A stretch of 64,000 nucleotides of DNA, taken from NCBI GenBank assembly GCA_911728435.2, contig OU452206.1, forward strand, positions 13,918,297 to 13,982,296. The letters are read 5' to 3'. Under the pieces are notes generated by a model, which made no database searches, had not been told where the DNA came from, and saw only the letters and a program-made list of their open reading frames with translations. This DNA is from Apoderus coryli. Lineage: Eukaryota > Arthropoda > Insecta > Coleoptera > Attelabidae. Position 1 is the first letter of the stretch, and every line of letters begins with the position of its first letter. Below, piece by piece: positions 48,664 to 59,690 of the stretch. The position numbers and the translations under genes were made by a program.

Positions 48664-49231
48664 CAGGGTGGTCCAACTTTTACCTGCATAAATTTCAGAA
48701 TCGATAGATAATTGACAAATAATGTGAGTTTGGTTAATAAACTATGTGCGATAAATGCTGTAATGATATGATATTTGTATGTTGATTTTCAATACATTTG
48801 GTTTAGACGATTTTTATTTTTTTACTCGAAAATGTTGCGTCATACAAAAAAAAGCCAAGAGTATTTTTTTCTGTTAAATTGAATAAGAATTGCAGATATA
48901 ATTTTATTTTGAGATAAACCAGTGGCGTATCAGTTTTTTCATTAAAAATATCGCAATCGGTAGCCGTACGCACGCCACTGCTGGAAATAAAAATAATATT
49001 GTTAAATGAAAAAATGAAGCTAGATCACCTCTCCACACTAGCCAAATTTCATTGAAATATCTCAATTGGTTATAAAGATATTAATAAAATTCGAATTTGT
49101 TTCTTAAATTTCAACACCCTGTAACTTTGTAACGAAGCATTTTTGGCACATAGTTTATTAACCAAACTCACATTATTTGTCGATTATCTATCGATTCTAA
49201 AATTTATGCAGGTAAAAGTTGGACCACCCTG
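48664..49231. mobile_element. MITE, 568 bp, TIRs ~94 bp, TA-flanked
   Basis: CAGGGTGGTCCAACTTTTAC at the left is mirrored at the right with three or four mismatches over about 94 bp. TA lies on both sides. The inner part contains ACACCCTGTAACTTTG and AACGAAGCATTTTTGGCAC, linking it to the family of the intact 41853 transposon. It has no coding capacity. Confidence 0.88.
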
Positions 49232-49284
49232 TATATAAAAAACAAACAACAAATAAATTTATCAAACATATACATAATTTATAT

Positions 49285-49600
49285 TCATACAGTCAGATAT
49301 GAGAACAAACTAACAACAATTAAATAATTTAATAATAAAGAAAGAAAACAGATAACAAGGAATGTAGGTATCCCCAAAAGGAGCAGGCAGTCAGACAGCC
49401 GAAGCCAAGGACAAATCATCCACCATGAACTCAGCAGTGGAATAAAATAAAGATCCCTCACAATATTCACGGATTTCCCGCCAAGTAGCGCTTTAATATT
49501 TGACGGGAGATGATTACAAAGGTCGATCTGAAAAGAATTAGCAGAAGACCTGTGCAGCCTAAAGCATTGACCTCTCAACAGTTCAGTGGACTTAGTTGGG
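49285..49600 (-). mobile_element. LINE C-terminal fragment
   Basis: The minus strand reads FRLHRSSANSFQIDLCNHLP and VRDLYFIPLLSSW. The arrangement matches the C-terminus of CR1/jockey-like RT proteins (RT..NSF----CN-LP--I). No RT core remains. Confidence 0.5.
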
Positions 49601-49689
49601 TAATCATGAAAGGTAGAACCCGTACAAAAAATAAATAAATAAATAAATATTTGTAAAAGCTAGTAAAATTTCAAGAAATCAATATTTTT

Positions 49690-50160
49690 ATCAAGCCTGT
49701 TATCACTATTGTAATAGGAAAATGTAAAATTGTCAATATTTTGAAAACTATAAATTTTTGGAATAGGCATCCTTTCATAATCTTGCCCTTATTTTTGATG
49801 CAAATAAATATAAAAAATTTCACATTCTGTATTTCATAGACCTCTATGTGAACCCTTATCTTTTATTGTCAAACGGTGATAATAACATAAGGCCTTACCA
49901 AACATTTATGTTGTGTGTCAATACAAACATATGTTATAAACTATGTTTTACTACCAAAAATTTTCGACACGATAAAGGTCTATTGAACTTTTAACAAATA
50001 AACAAATGCCTATATAACTACTGGGATATCCCAACAAATTAAATTATTAAAGCTTCCATTTAATACAAAATTTTAATTATTCTTTAACCTGCAAACGTCA
50101 TTTTTGACATAAAATTTCAAATATTTCGAAAACTCCTGGACATAGGTATAACATAAATAT
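49690..50160. repeat. Partial copy of the 46928-48610 family split by another repeat
   Basis: 49695-49815 matches 47975-48080, and 50030-50150 matches 48240-48350 (ATTATTAAAGCTTCCAT, AACGTCATTTTTGACATAAA). The interval 49828-50015 is an insertion that also occurs at 59015-59203 (CACATTCTGTATTTCATAGA to AATAAACAAA), about 95% alike by eye. Confidence 0.7.
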
Positions 50161-50240
50161 ACATTATTTGAATAAAACGACGTCTACTCCACAAAATGAT
50201 CTTTATATATACGTTGAAATTCTTATTAGTTGCCAGACAT

Positions 50241-50275
50241 GTTTCGGGCTACACGTCCATCATCAGTGGCTAAGG
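50241..50275 (-). ncRNA. Hammerhead-ribozyme-like core
   Basis: The minus strand reads CTGATGA (50266-50260), then T+GGAC-GTGTA-GCCC, then GAAAC (50245-). The geometry is identical to the motif at 52985-53010: 14 nt between the two conserved boxes. One mismatch is present in the 4-bp stem II. In arthropods such motifs are often part of Penelope-like retroelements; no element body is visible here. Confidence 0.35.
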
Positions 50276-50506
50276 AACCTTGTATAATATAGTTAAATGT
50301 GAGGGTTAGACTTCATATGAAATTAACATAGAGATTTTATATTGATATTTGATTTGAACGTTTATACAATATCATTTTCTGGAAAGTTGGAGTTAAATTA
50401 ATAAAATTAAATAAAAAATAAAATGGATTTCAATTATTGAACTTTGTAGATCATTTCTACTTGTATCATTAGTTTTTTGTTCTTTTACCCATCTTTGAGG
50501 AAAATG

Positions 50507-51246
50507 TTAAATTTGAAGTGAACTGGTAAGAGTCCACCAGTGCGGTCGCTTAAGGATTACAAACAACCACTCGACATTTTGTTGTTTTTCTTGTTTGTTA
50601 ACTCTAGGTAAAATGCTCCCTATCGTTCTAAGCCTGTGAAACGTAGCCGTCCATGTTTTGTGATATGGATGACGTCTATTAGGATATCTAATTTGGTATT
50701 CTCTGGCCGCTGCTCCTGCATTTGCATTACACAAACATATTCTTCAATTGAAAAACTCATTTTAATTTAGAAAAAAACATTCGCAATATTAAAAACAACT
50801 ACGAAATAATAAAACAATTTTAACTAATTTAAATTTGTTGCTATCAAAGTTTTTTTTATTGTTGCGGCATTCGTAGCTTATAAGTTGCTCTTTTTAAAAA
50901 AGTAATAATTTAAAATAATGAAGCTTGTCAAAGCTGACTTATTAATGTATGTGTAAAATTTACCCAAATGCCCCCTATATCTACGCCATTGAACAGTTAA
51001 CGAAAGCCAAAATAATGCAGATTATTTTAGGTTATCGGTCCCCAAATGCATGTAAAATTTTGTCGAAATCGGTTAGCTAGTTTTTGATAAATGAACAAGA
51101 AAGTTAATTTGACTACTAAATTTGGACACCCTGTATCTCGATAACGAAGCATTTGCGGACATAGGTTCAATGGCAAAAAATGCTTAAATCACTTTCAGCA
51201 ATCTCCAGTTTTCGTTTGTTGCAACCATAATGAATCACCCTGTATA
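50507..51246 (-). mobile_element. Fragment of the DUF4817-transposase family with one terminus
   Basis: Minus-strand residues ANAGAAAREYQIRYPNRRHP and TATFHRLRTIGSILPR are the HTH of the same transposase type as at 42682. The right end, ATCACCCTGTATA at 51233-51245 with the inner motif ATAACGAAGCATTTGCGGAC near 51137, is preserved. The other end and the catalytic region are lost. Confidence 0.7.
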
Positions 51247-51249
51247 GTG

Positions 51250-52980
51250 AATAAATGTTATTTTTACTAGCTATAGATTCTTTTTTGTTAGGGAACAACA
51301 ATACAGAAGAGGGAGGCATCTAACTGAATAATTTATGAACATCAATAAGTTGTTTTGAAGTTAGTAACGTATCTTTCCTCGAGCTGCACATGTATTTTTC
51401 TGATCATTTTACCTATACACTTGTTTAGATTTATTTCAACTCCTTCAGGGTTATCTCGATGTTTTTCTCCCTTCTCAGAATTATTTTAAATTCTTAATAT
51501 TTTATACACCAATTTCGTAGGATATAAAACAAAAAACTCCTCAAAAATACAAGCAAAAGTCCTTTACTCCTTCTACAACGCTCCAGGATTCTGTTTTGAT
51601 TCTCAATCAGGTAGTGTAAAATTGACAAACAAATCTTGGGTTCATGCTCCATGGACCCCCAGGACTGCTCCGGTTACTTAGGGCGGATATCACCCCATCG
51701 ACCATAAACACAAACGATCCCTCTTTCTCAAAATAGCAGCAGCATTTGATAAGCATATTGATTATTGGGAAACTCATTGAAATTCTCAGTCAGATAGCGG
51801 TCTACCAATCATTGTCTTGTGTGTTTAACAATGGTAAACCTTCTATGAAGTTAGTAGGTAAATGCCATCAGGATATGAAATTTATTGTGCCCATATTATC
51901 TTCAACAAACTAGAGCAATTTTACTTGAAAATCGTCATTTAAGAGCATCTTTGAACTAAAAGGGGAATTAAAAAATAAAAACCAAGATTTCATCAATTAT
52001 CATACCACCCTCGTACCTAAGTAGGTACCTATTTACTTGCCATTTTTTACTAACTTAAAATATGTAGATCCTAGGTAATAATAAATACAACATAATATAG
52101 GTACTGACTGATGCTTCAATCTCGTTTCATTATTACCTGCTAAGTACCTACCTACTGTTTCTTTATTATTTTACCCACAGTACTACCTAATCCATCTAAT
52201 TAATTTTGTAAACAAACTGGTATAATATAATCGCTACATTGTAGAATGTGGCAACTGTGCTGTCACTCCTAGCAAAAACACGGCATACTTAAGTTTCATT
52301 GAGATTGGTCAAGGTGGACCTCGCGCTTTAATTCGTACTCCGCCGATCGCAAACTCGGCAAATATCGGCAAACACATACTTTCCCTTTTTTTTTTGGTTA
52401 ATATTATACCTACCTATTTATTATTAATTGAACAATTGCTTACGTGAAACTGCGCATTTCTTTAAAAAATTATTATTAAAAACAATATAAAGCTACAATA
52501 AATATTTAGTAACCAACAATGATTCCAGTAAAATTCCAAGAATCTATCAACGTTTAATAAGTTGCCCTTTGTTTTTGTCAGTGGAAAGTTGTTCATGTCG
52601 CTCGTGGACAGTGTTGCCACATGTATTTCCTTCATGTTGATGTTAAATAAATTTACACCTAATAGGTACCTACATTTTTTAAAAAATGTCTTCACTAATA
52701 TGTTTATTCAATTTATTAAATAAATAATATTTTTTAACTTCCATTTCAATACGTGCAATATGTTAAAATTTAATACAATTAGGTTCAAGGGATAATTCTG
52801 TGATGAACATTATGGGTTGGTAGGTAGGTATACATTTTTTTGAAAATACCTCCAAAATTCTAAAAAACATTCGAAATAAATTATCCATCATCAAAGTGGA
52901 GTGTCAGTTTCAAATAAAAGAAAACAAACACTTTCAAAGTCAACTCCACAAAAAACTTTTAATTTAGTTATGTAAAGGAA
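51250..52980. other. AT-rich spacer with TAGGTACC-type words
   Basis: No gene is recognised. From about 52010 the sequence contains many TACCTACCTA / TAGGTAGGTA words (52015-52030, 52140-52155, 52665, 52820), which continue to about 61700. 51540-51720 has a mixed-composition stretch that does not give a recognisable protein in any frame. Confidence 0.35.
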
Positions 52981-53012
52981 ACCAGTTTCGGCTCAACAAG
53001 CCATCATCAGTC
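52981..53012 (-). ncRNA. Hammerhead-ribozyme-like core (best copy)
   Basis: The minus strand reads CTGATGA (53010-53004), T, GGCT-TGTTG-AGCC (a perfect 4-bp stem II), then GAAAC and TGGTTTCC. Both universally conserved boxes are intact and correctly ordered. One unpaired T precedes stem II and stem III would be minimal, as in the Penelope-type minimal hammerheads described in the literature. Activity is not established by sequence. Confidence 0.4.
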
Positions 53013-53699
53013 CATTCTTACAAAAACATCTGTATAGGTACAGAAAAGATATCAAACATGAATGACATTACACGAAAACACTTTGAAAGTTTTTGTTTGT
53101 TTTCTTTTATCTAAAAAAAATTGTTTTTCTTTTTTATTTCATTAAGGTAAAGAAAGGAAACTGGATGAACATTATCTGTCAAAAAAACTACAAATTTTTT
53201 GAAATATTAGGAACCCTAAGGTATTTTTGTAAATGGTTGAAGTAATTAACCCCTAAGATATATTTTCTTAGAACCCTTTTATCGATAAAACTACCTAAGT
53301 TGGTATATACTAACTAATTTATTTATTTTTTAGAAAATTTAGTAAATTAATAGGGCTTTCCAGAAATAATTTCGTAAAAAAGTTCTACGGAAGAATGTCT
53401 TAGGGTTTAATTATTTCAACCATTTACCAAAATATTTTAGAATTGAAGAAAATTCAAAAAGTGTACCTAGTTTTATTGACAGACAATGCTTCGTTTCTTT
53501 GCGGAAAAACGAAAATTCCTGTTATATTGATCACACCTCGTAGCTTTATTAACCAGCATCTTAGCCAACCTTATATACGAACTCTAATATATAAAATCGA
53601 TATTGAGTGAAAATGCAGTCAATCCGGCAACACGGAAGAGTGCTGCAGTGCGAGACCACAGTGGGAGAAATGAGAGGGAGTAGCACCTTGGCCTCGACC

Positions 53700-53750
53700 A
53701 AGCGCGCGAGGCGGCGAATGACTGAGGTGTTTCAATTGAAGCACGTGGAG
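53700..53750 (+). repeat. GGCGAATGACTGAGG element, site 1
   Basis: A GC-rich island in AT-rich sequence carries GGCGGCGAATGACTGAGGTG and, shortly after, GCACGTGGAG. The same words occur at 57456-57485 (reversed) and 58390-58430. Confidence 0.6.
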
Positions 53751-54164
53751 ATGCTTAAATAGTAAATAGATGAACTAGCACACGGGGCATTATACCTACG
53801 ACGTTATTATCTACATGTTCTGTGTGTAGTTTTTTTAAGAAGACTATTTCTAGAGATTAATTAGGAGTTATTTTGGAAAGTTCGTAATAGAAAATAAACC
53901 AAAATTCAAAATCAACTCCGATTTCTAGCAATCGTCAGTTTGAAAAAACAAATAGGTATAGAGGTAGGTACCTATTATCAGCAGCAATTTAAAAGCCAGT
54001 CAATATCAGTAGTAGACTGAAATTACGATTTTAGAATATTTTTTTTTGTAAAAAAACAAGTAAGTACCTATACTAAAAGCGATGACTAGGTAGGTACCTA
54101 TCTACTAGGTCTTTAGTAATTTTCACACTGCTATAACTTCAATATCAGTTTCCAAGATTCAGGA

Positions 54165-54365
54165 AACTCCTAGAATAACCCCTGTGTTTAAAAAAGACGA
54201 TAAACAAAACATTGAAAACTACCACCTATTGTAATACAATCAAATTTTGCAAAATCTTTTGAGGTTGTAGTGCATGAAATATTACTCAGGCATGTCAAAC
54301 GGCTTAATACTCCTGTTCAACATGGATTCTTTCCAGGAAGATTATTAACAAACTTGTTTGCAAAG
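54165..54365 (+). pseudogene. LINE RT fragment
   Basis: The plus strand, across frameshifts, reads TPVFKKDDKQNIENY (RT block 1), then FEVVVHEILL and TPVQHGFFPGRLLTNLF (the Q-GF--GRST--L block). This is a very short remnant of a CR1/jockey-like element. Confidence 0.65.
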
Positions 54366-54749
54366 CGTTCTGGCTTTCAACAAACTCAACATAAATTATT
54401 TGTTCCGAGAACAGGACAATTGTTATGATACAAGTTTACAAAGCGTTTCGCCTTTCAATAAACTTTCCGTATGCTATATAGTTAGCATCGGAGTAATGTC
54501 ACAAACAGCTGTTAATAAACAAACATGACAATCGTAATCGTTCACACGTTAATACAAAAACGTAAATAACTTGTTACCTGCTAACAAAAATTAAAAAAAA
54601 AAACAACTACTCCGTAAACTCCCCAGGCCACAGGCGAATCATATCTTTTGCAATAAATATGAGATGACCATTCAGCTTTACTTTCAATTTCGCACCGGAG
54701 CAAATTTAAAACTGTCCGTGCGTACCTCTATCGGAAATTAATGTTTTTG

Positions 54750-55030
54750 TGACTGAAAACATGTTTAAATACAATTTTAAGGCCGCACTTGTTTCGGGCT
54801 GGATAACGTTTTAAGTAGTAATAGGAACAAGTATTTAGTGAAGGAATCGATAATCAGTAACAGATGTTTAAAGCCCTCTTCGGAAATAGAAAAAAGGACC
54901 AACACAATCGGCATGTACTGTTTGAAAAGGGATTGGTGCTTTATTAATTGAGTGCATTGAACCCTGTTTCGGCCCGCTGTGGCTTTTACTTACGATACAT
55001 TTAAGACATTGATCACAATATTTTTTTTTT
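54750..55030 (-). pseudogene. Gypsy integrase fragment
   Basis: The minus strand reads CDQCLKCIVSKSHSGPKQGS, then TVHADCVGPFSISEEGFKHL and LLIIDSFTKYLFLLLLKT. This is the end of the integrase HHCC finger followed by the start of the core with its first catalytic aspartate (HADCVGP) and the second (IIDSFTKY). It lies immediately after the Gag-like frame on the same strand, so protease, RT and RNase H have been deleted. Confidence 0.8.
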
Positions 55031-55096
55031 CACAAATTTGGTATAGAAGTCACTATCTAAATTTACAGAGAAATAGAAAATTTGAGAGGCAGTCGA

Positions 55097-55945
55097 CTAA
55101 TGACGTTGTTTTTGAAAGCAATTCGACTCGTAATGACCATGTTTTTTTCCAAATGAACAAACGATATCAGATTTTAAAGTACCTTTGGTTCCTTGAAGAC
55201 TATTTATTTTTTCTAAACAAAAACGTTTGGCCTGACTACTGGTGCAATTACGCTTAAAATGTCCAGGTTGATGACAATTATAACAGCGTCGGGTATCAGA
55301 CTCGCTTTGGTCTTTAATATCAACTGAAAAACCCCTTTGAAATCCTTTGTTATCGGCAATTTTTTCTACTTTTGTTTTATTATAATTACTTAGAAGATTC
55401 AAAAGACCGCTAACTGAAACTATATTACTGTTAAACGCGGCTGTTTTTACATGAATATCTTTTATATCGCCAATAACTATTTCAAGTAAATGATTTACAG
55501 ATAGGTTAAAGCTTAGTGCTTTCAAAAGAGATAACTTTTTTCTGGCATACTCACAGTATGAAGCTGCATCGTCGCTGGTGTACAAACTCACCCTTCGCAA
55601 TTTTTCGTTGAGATTGCGCTTTGCCGGGTAAAGGCTGCACAACTCTATTCTCATCAAATTCCAGGTTCGCTGTGCAGGTTTCCATGTTGATAACCACTCC
55701 TTAGCTTCTCCAACTAAGCCACTTGAACCTCCAGCCAACAGTTCATTTCTTGACCAATAGAAAACTTGGGAAAGTTCTTCCAGCTCATCACACCATTTTG
55801 AAGCTCCTTCCTCGTTTTGAATCGGATCAAAAATCGGAATGTCTATTGAAGTAGATACCGCGCTATTGTTCTGATCCTTCAGTGCTTTCAAAGAATCTGT
55901 TAAGATTTTCGCGAATTCTTCCATATTTACACTCAAAATCAACAA
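55097..55945 (-). pseudogene. Gag of a Ty3/Gypsy-like retrotransposon (element deleted)
   Basis: An open frame of about 275 codons from the MEEFAKILTDSL start (near 55924) gives a Gag-type capsid region (WKPAQRTWNLMRIELCSLYP, DDAASYCEYARKKLSLL). The CCHC zinc knuckle CYNCHQPGHFKRNC follows near residue 235. A second knuckle (CSFGKKHGHYESNC) has lost its second cysteine. Gag packages the element RNA in cytoplasmic particles. The pol region is missing apart from an integrase piece, and I could not find paired LTRs, so the copy cannot move alone. Confidence 0.8.
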
Positions 55946-56569
55946 CTTCTCTATATTAACTAATAAAACGTTTTTTTTTTTTTTAACATTGTATAATTCC
56001 CGTCACAATCGTTTTACACACCTCTTTGTCACTTCTAGAGATATTCAAACTCACAACACTGGCGATTTGGAACAGTTATTATTTTAATTTACAACGGAGG
56101 ATAGCTCGCGTCGCGACGACTTTAAAACTTGTGGTACTTTTAGTAGTTGTATCCCACTTCTGATGTAAGAAAACAAGAAATTTTCCATAACAACTTTATA
56201 TTTTCCAATAAACAAGAATCATTTAATAAAATCAGAATATAATATCAATTATGGCATCCGGTCTATATGCCGGCCCAAGAATAAGTGTTCCTTTCTTTTT
56301 ACCAAGAGTCCTTTCTTTCCTACTCTATCATCTATAAATCTACTATAATATAAACACACAAAAATAAAACATGTAACTCACTTAATATTATGGAAAAGAT
56401 AACAAATAATTATTCCCAGCCTATAAACTAAAAATATTTCGTAGAAACGTCTGGTAATAAATTGTCTTTAAGAGTCACATGAACCTTTGACATGTTAAGG
56501 TATTCTAACATGCATATCTCCACCGGTTTCAGAGCAATCAATAAATCTTCTTCAGTCTTTAAGAAAAAC

Positions 56570-56695
56570 TTGAACACCCAGTATCTCAGAAAACGAAGCA
56601 TTTGCGGACATGTGTTTATATAGGAAACTGTCATTATTTTTTCATACAGAATTACCTCCTAAAGTTTGTCGCACTTATTTACTAACACCCTGTAT
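56570..56695. repeat. Terminal-repeat fragment of the ACACCCTGTAT family
   Basis: AAAACGAAGCATTTGCGGAC (about 56590) and AACACCCTGTATAC (about 56683) are spaced as in the right end of the 51246 element. Nothing else of an element is visible. Confidence 0.6.
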
Positions 56696-57455
56696 ACCTT
56701 ATTTCGATATTATCTAAGTTGTTTTGTTTAGAGTTGTCAAAAAAAGTTGTGAGTTTTTGATTGAAACTAAAACAATTTTGGAATTCATTTTATATCTAAA
56801 GTCTCTATTTATAGGTACCTACTACCTACTACTCTACTTGTTATACCTATTTAAAGTACCTAATACAACTAGTGTTAGCAAATAGGTATTATATTATACA
56901 ATAATCGTTGCGGTGCCCCTGTTCTAAGGGAAAAGAAGATAAATTAATAATCGAAATAAGTAAACAACAAACAAAATTAATCCACTTGGAGATACCTACC
57001 TACTTATTATTGTTCGACCTACTTCATAAGAATAACAAAACCATATAAAGAATAATTAAATATGTAGACCATAACAACAATAAACAAAAATAATCCATTA
57101 TAAATATTGCCCGAAGCAATGCCAAATTCTTAATTCGATTTATGTTATCCTAGACATCCTGACCCGTTCACATAAAAATTGGCTAGGTACCGAAAAAAAT
57201 CTACAGTGAGATACCTACCTATTAATAATAAGTAGGTAAACACAATTTTATAAATTTTCATAGCTAAGATTTATTATTAGAGGTAAGTACCAAATACCTA
57301 TATCAAGTGTTATTAAAATATGCATTAACATGAACATCAGACTCATTTTTTTTATGTTCATGTTAGATATAATAGCAATTCCTAACAATCATGTTTATCA
57401 AAACAAAAAAATAATAATAATGAACCTGCACAGAGAAACAGGCTATAATTGCAAC

Positions 57456-57620
57456 GCCTCAGTCATTCGCCGCCACGTGCCTGCCTTTACACGAGCCAAA
57501 CATTTCAAGCTTGTGGAAGTCGAATGTGCGAGAGAACGAGAGGGGTGCCATATTCGTACATATTCGCGCTACGTCGCACCGTCCGAATCTGCGAGAGGTA
57601 AAGTGTGTAAACAGAAAATT
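57456..57620 (-). repeat. GGCGAATGACTGAGG element, site 2, in a GC-rich island
   Basis: The minus strand reads GGCACGTGGCGGCGAATGAC then TGAGGCGTTGC, matching sites 1 and 3. The island continues with GC-rich sequence to about 57600. A 107-codon plus-strand frame crosses it but resembles no protein I know and has poor start context. Confidence 0.55.
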
Positions 57621-58309
57621 CGGTTGATTTCAATTCGGTACATTGATAAGTAGTGTTCTACATTATTGTTTTATAATTTAATTTCATTATTGAAAATATT
57701 TATGTACTATATCTAATAATATTTATAATTTGGTATTGTCTTTAACCAAATAGTTATATACCTATAAATAAAATAAATAAGCGGGCATTGCCCAAGTAAT
57801 GAACATTAGTAGTTAAAAATTTGTGTAATAGTGAACGCAACATTTTTGTAGAAAAATAGGTAAGTTCTTAAAAAAGTAGTTCGTTTAATGTATACAATAA
57901 TTTTTAATTAAAATATTAAACTTTTATTGCGTTTACAGTATGTTAATGTCAATATATTGACAGTTGCGCAACTATCCTGTCTTTTTTGACAGTTGTACGC
58001 TGTTAGACGCAATTTTTTCTCACTTAATTCCACAAAATTTGTTGACAATTAAATGAGAAACTTTGATTACTTAGGCCTGATATTTTCAAATATTTTTTAA
58101 AATATTATGTTTATAATTTGCAATTTTAAATAGATATTTTGCAAATTTGGATCAATGAACAAATTGCTAGCACACTTTCATATTACCTAATTCTCCTTAA
58201 AACCTAAACGTTACTTTATTTTGAGTTTTTTTTTATTATGAAAATTAGTTGCGTAGGCATATCTATAATGATTATGTACGGATAGAATGGATCTTTTCGC
58301 CAAACGCTA

Positions 58310-58545
58310 GAGGGGGAAGGGTTAACTCACGACCTACGTCTCCGTAGGTTGTCGAGGTCGGCGTTCGTTGGTAAAAATCAGCCAGAGACCGACACGTGGA
58401 GGCGAATGACTGAGGCGGTGTGGCTCGTGTACGTTCTATACAACAAACGTATAGACGACGGATTGTGTAGATTGAAATGGACCAGTAGGTCGCCTCAATG
58501 CACCCGTGGCTTTTATATAGCACTGCCTACCTCTCTCGGTTGAAC
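58310..58545 (+). promoter_or_regulatory. GC-rich island with E-box, GGCGAATGACTGAGG and TATA-like word
   Basis: GACACGTGGAGGCGAATGAC (58391-58410) is followed by TGAGGCGG and, 100 bp on, by CTTTTATATAGCAC (about 58508). The composition contrasts with the AT-rich surroundings. It could be a promoter or alternative first exon for a gene to the right, or simply a repeat. No protein frame is convincing. Confidence 0.35.
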
Positions 58546-59014
58546 AAATATTAATTACATTGTAATGTGTTACAAAAATAAAGTTATTTTGCCTATAAAT
58601 GTAAACAACGAAACTAATAAAGTAAACTGATTAAGTTAGATACCTATCACCTTGTTATTTATTAACAATGTAGGTACCTACCTAGGTAGGCTAAATCAGT
58701 TTTATTTTTTGTTAATAAGCTACTATGATTAGGTAGCTTACCTATACCTATTATAATTTATTAAAATACAACTTAATAGGTACCTACCTATGTTTTGCAT
58801 CATTTTACGCTGACCTTAGTTACATTGTTTTAAGTATACCTACGCTAATTAGGTTTTAAACAAACAAATTAGGAATGAATTTAGAGTAAAAAGTTGAATC
58901 AACTAGTGGCAAAGTAATAAAAATAAAAAATGCTTAGCAACCGTACAAAATATATTTTTATTAGGTATAACTTGTTAACTGTTATCTTAAAAGTTCAGAT
59001 CAATGACCTCCCAA

Positions 59015-59203
59015 AAATTTCACATTCTGTATTTCATAGACCTCTATGTGAACCCTTATCTTTTATTGTCAAACGGTGATAATAACATAAGGCCTTACTA
59101 AACATTTATGTGTCAATACAAACATATGGTATAAACTATCTTTTACTACCAAAAGTTTTGGGCACGATAAGGGTGTATTGAACTTTTAATAAATAAACAA
59201 AGA
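59015..59203. repeat. Second copy of the 49828-50015 repeat
   Basis: CACATTCTGTATTTCATAGA through GTGATAATAACATAAGGCC to TAAATAAACAAA matches 49828-50015 with few differences. No coding content and no clear inverted ends, so the class is unknown. Confidence 0.75.
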
Positions 59204-59690
59204 GGTACTTGAGTTCAAAATAAAAATTGATCAAAACAACAGGTTTCAAATTTTCTTCGGATTTGATCATTGACAGATTGTCGAATTTTGAGCTTGAGAT
59301 GGCGGAAAATGTGATGAATTTGATAAGATCAAGAAAATGAGAATCGTGCTTTTTGAAGGGGCTAATGAATTATGACTCACAACATTTGGTTTGCTTCTTT
59401 CGAAGATTTGAGGTCGTTTAGGTATGGAAAAATCGAAAAGGAAGCTAAATTATTTTATTTGTACCGGGTGGTCCGTTTAAGAGGGACCTATTTTTTATTG
59501 AAAAAAATCAAAATTGGGGGTTGCTATTTAAAAATTTTGAATTTTGACACTTTGCAATTTGATCTTATACCCTTTTTTTCAAATACCCTGTATTAATATT
59601 TATTAAAAAATATATACATAGGCGCCTAAAGTATGTCTATAACTACTAGGATATCCCACCAAATTAAATTATTATTTAAGCTTCCATATA

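Noticed and set aside
57330..57653. 107-codon plus-strand open frame with an arginine-rich end
   Set aside because: No known domain. It starts in AT-rich sequence and crosses a dispersed GC-rich motif, so it was kept only as part of the island description.
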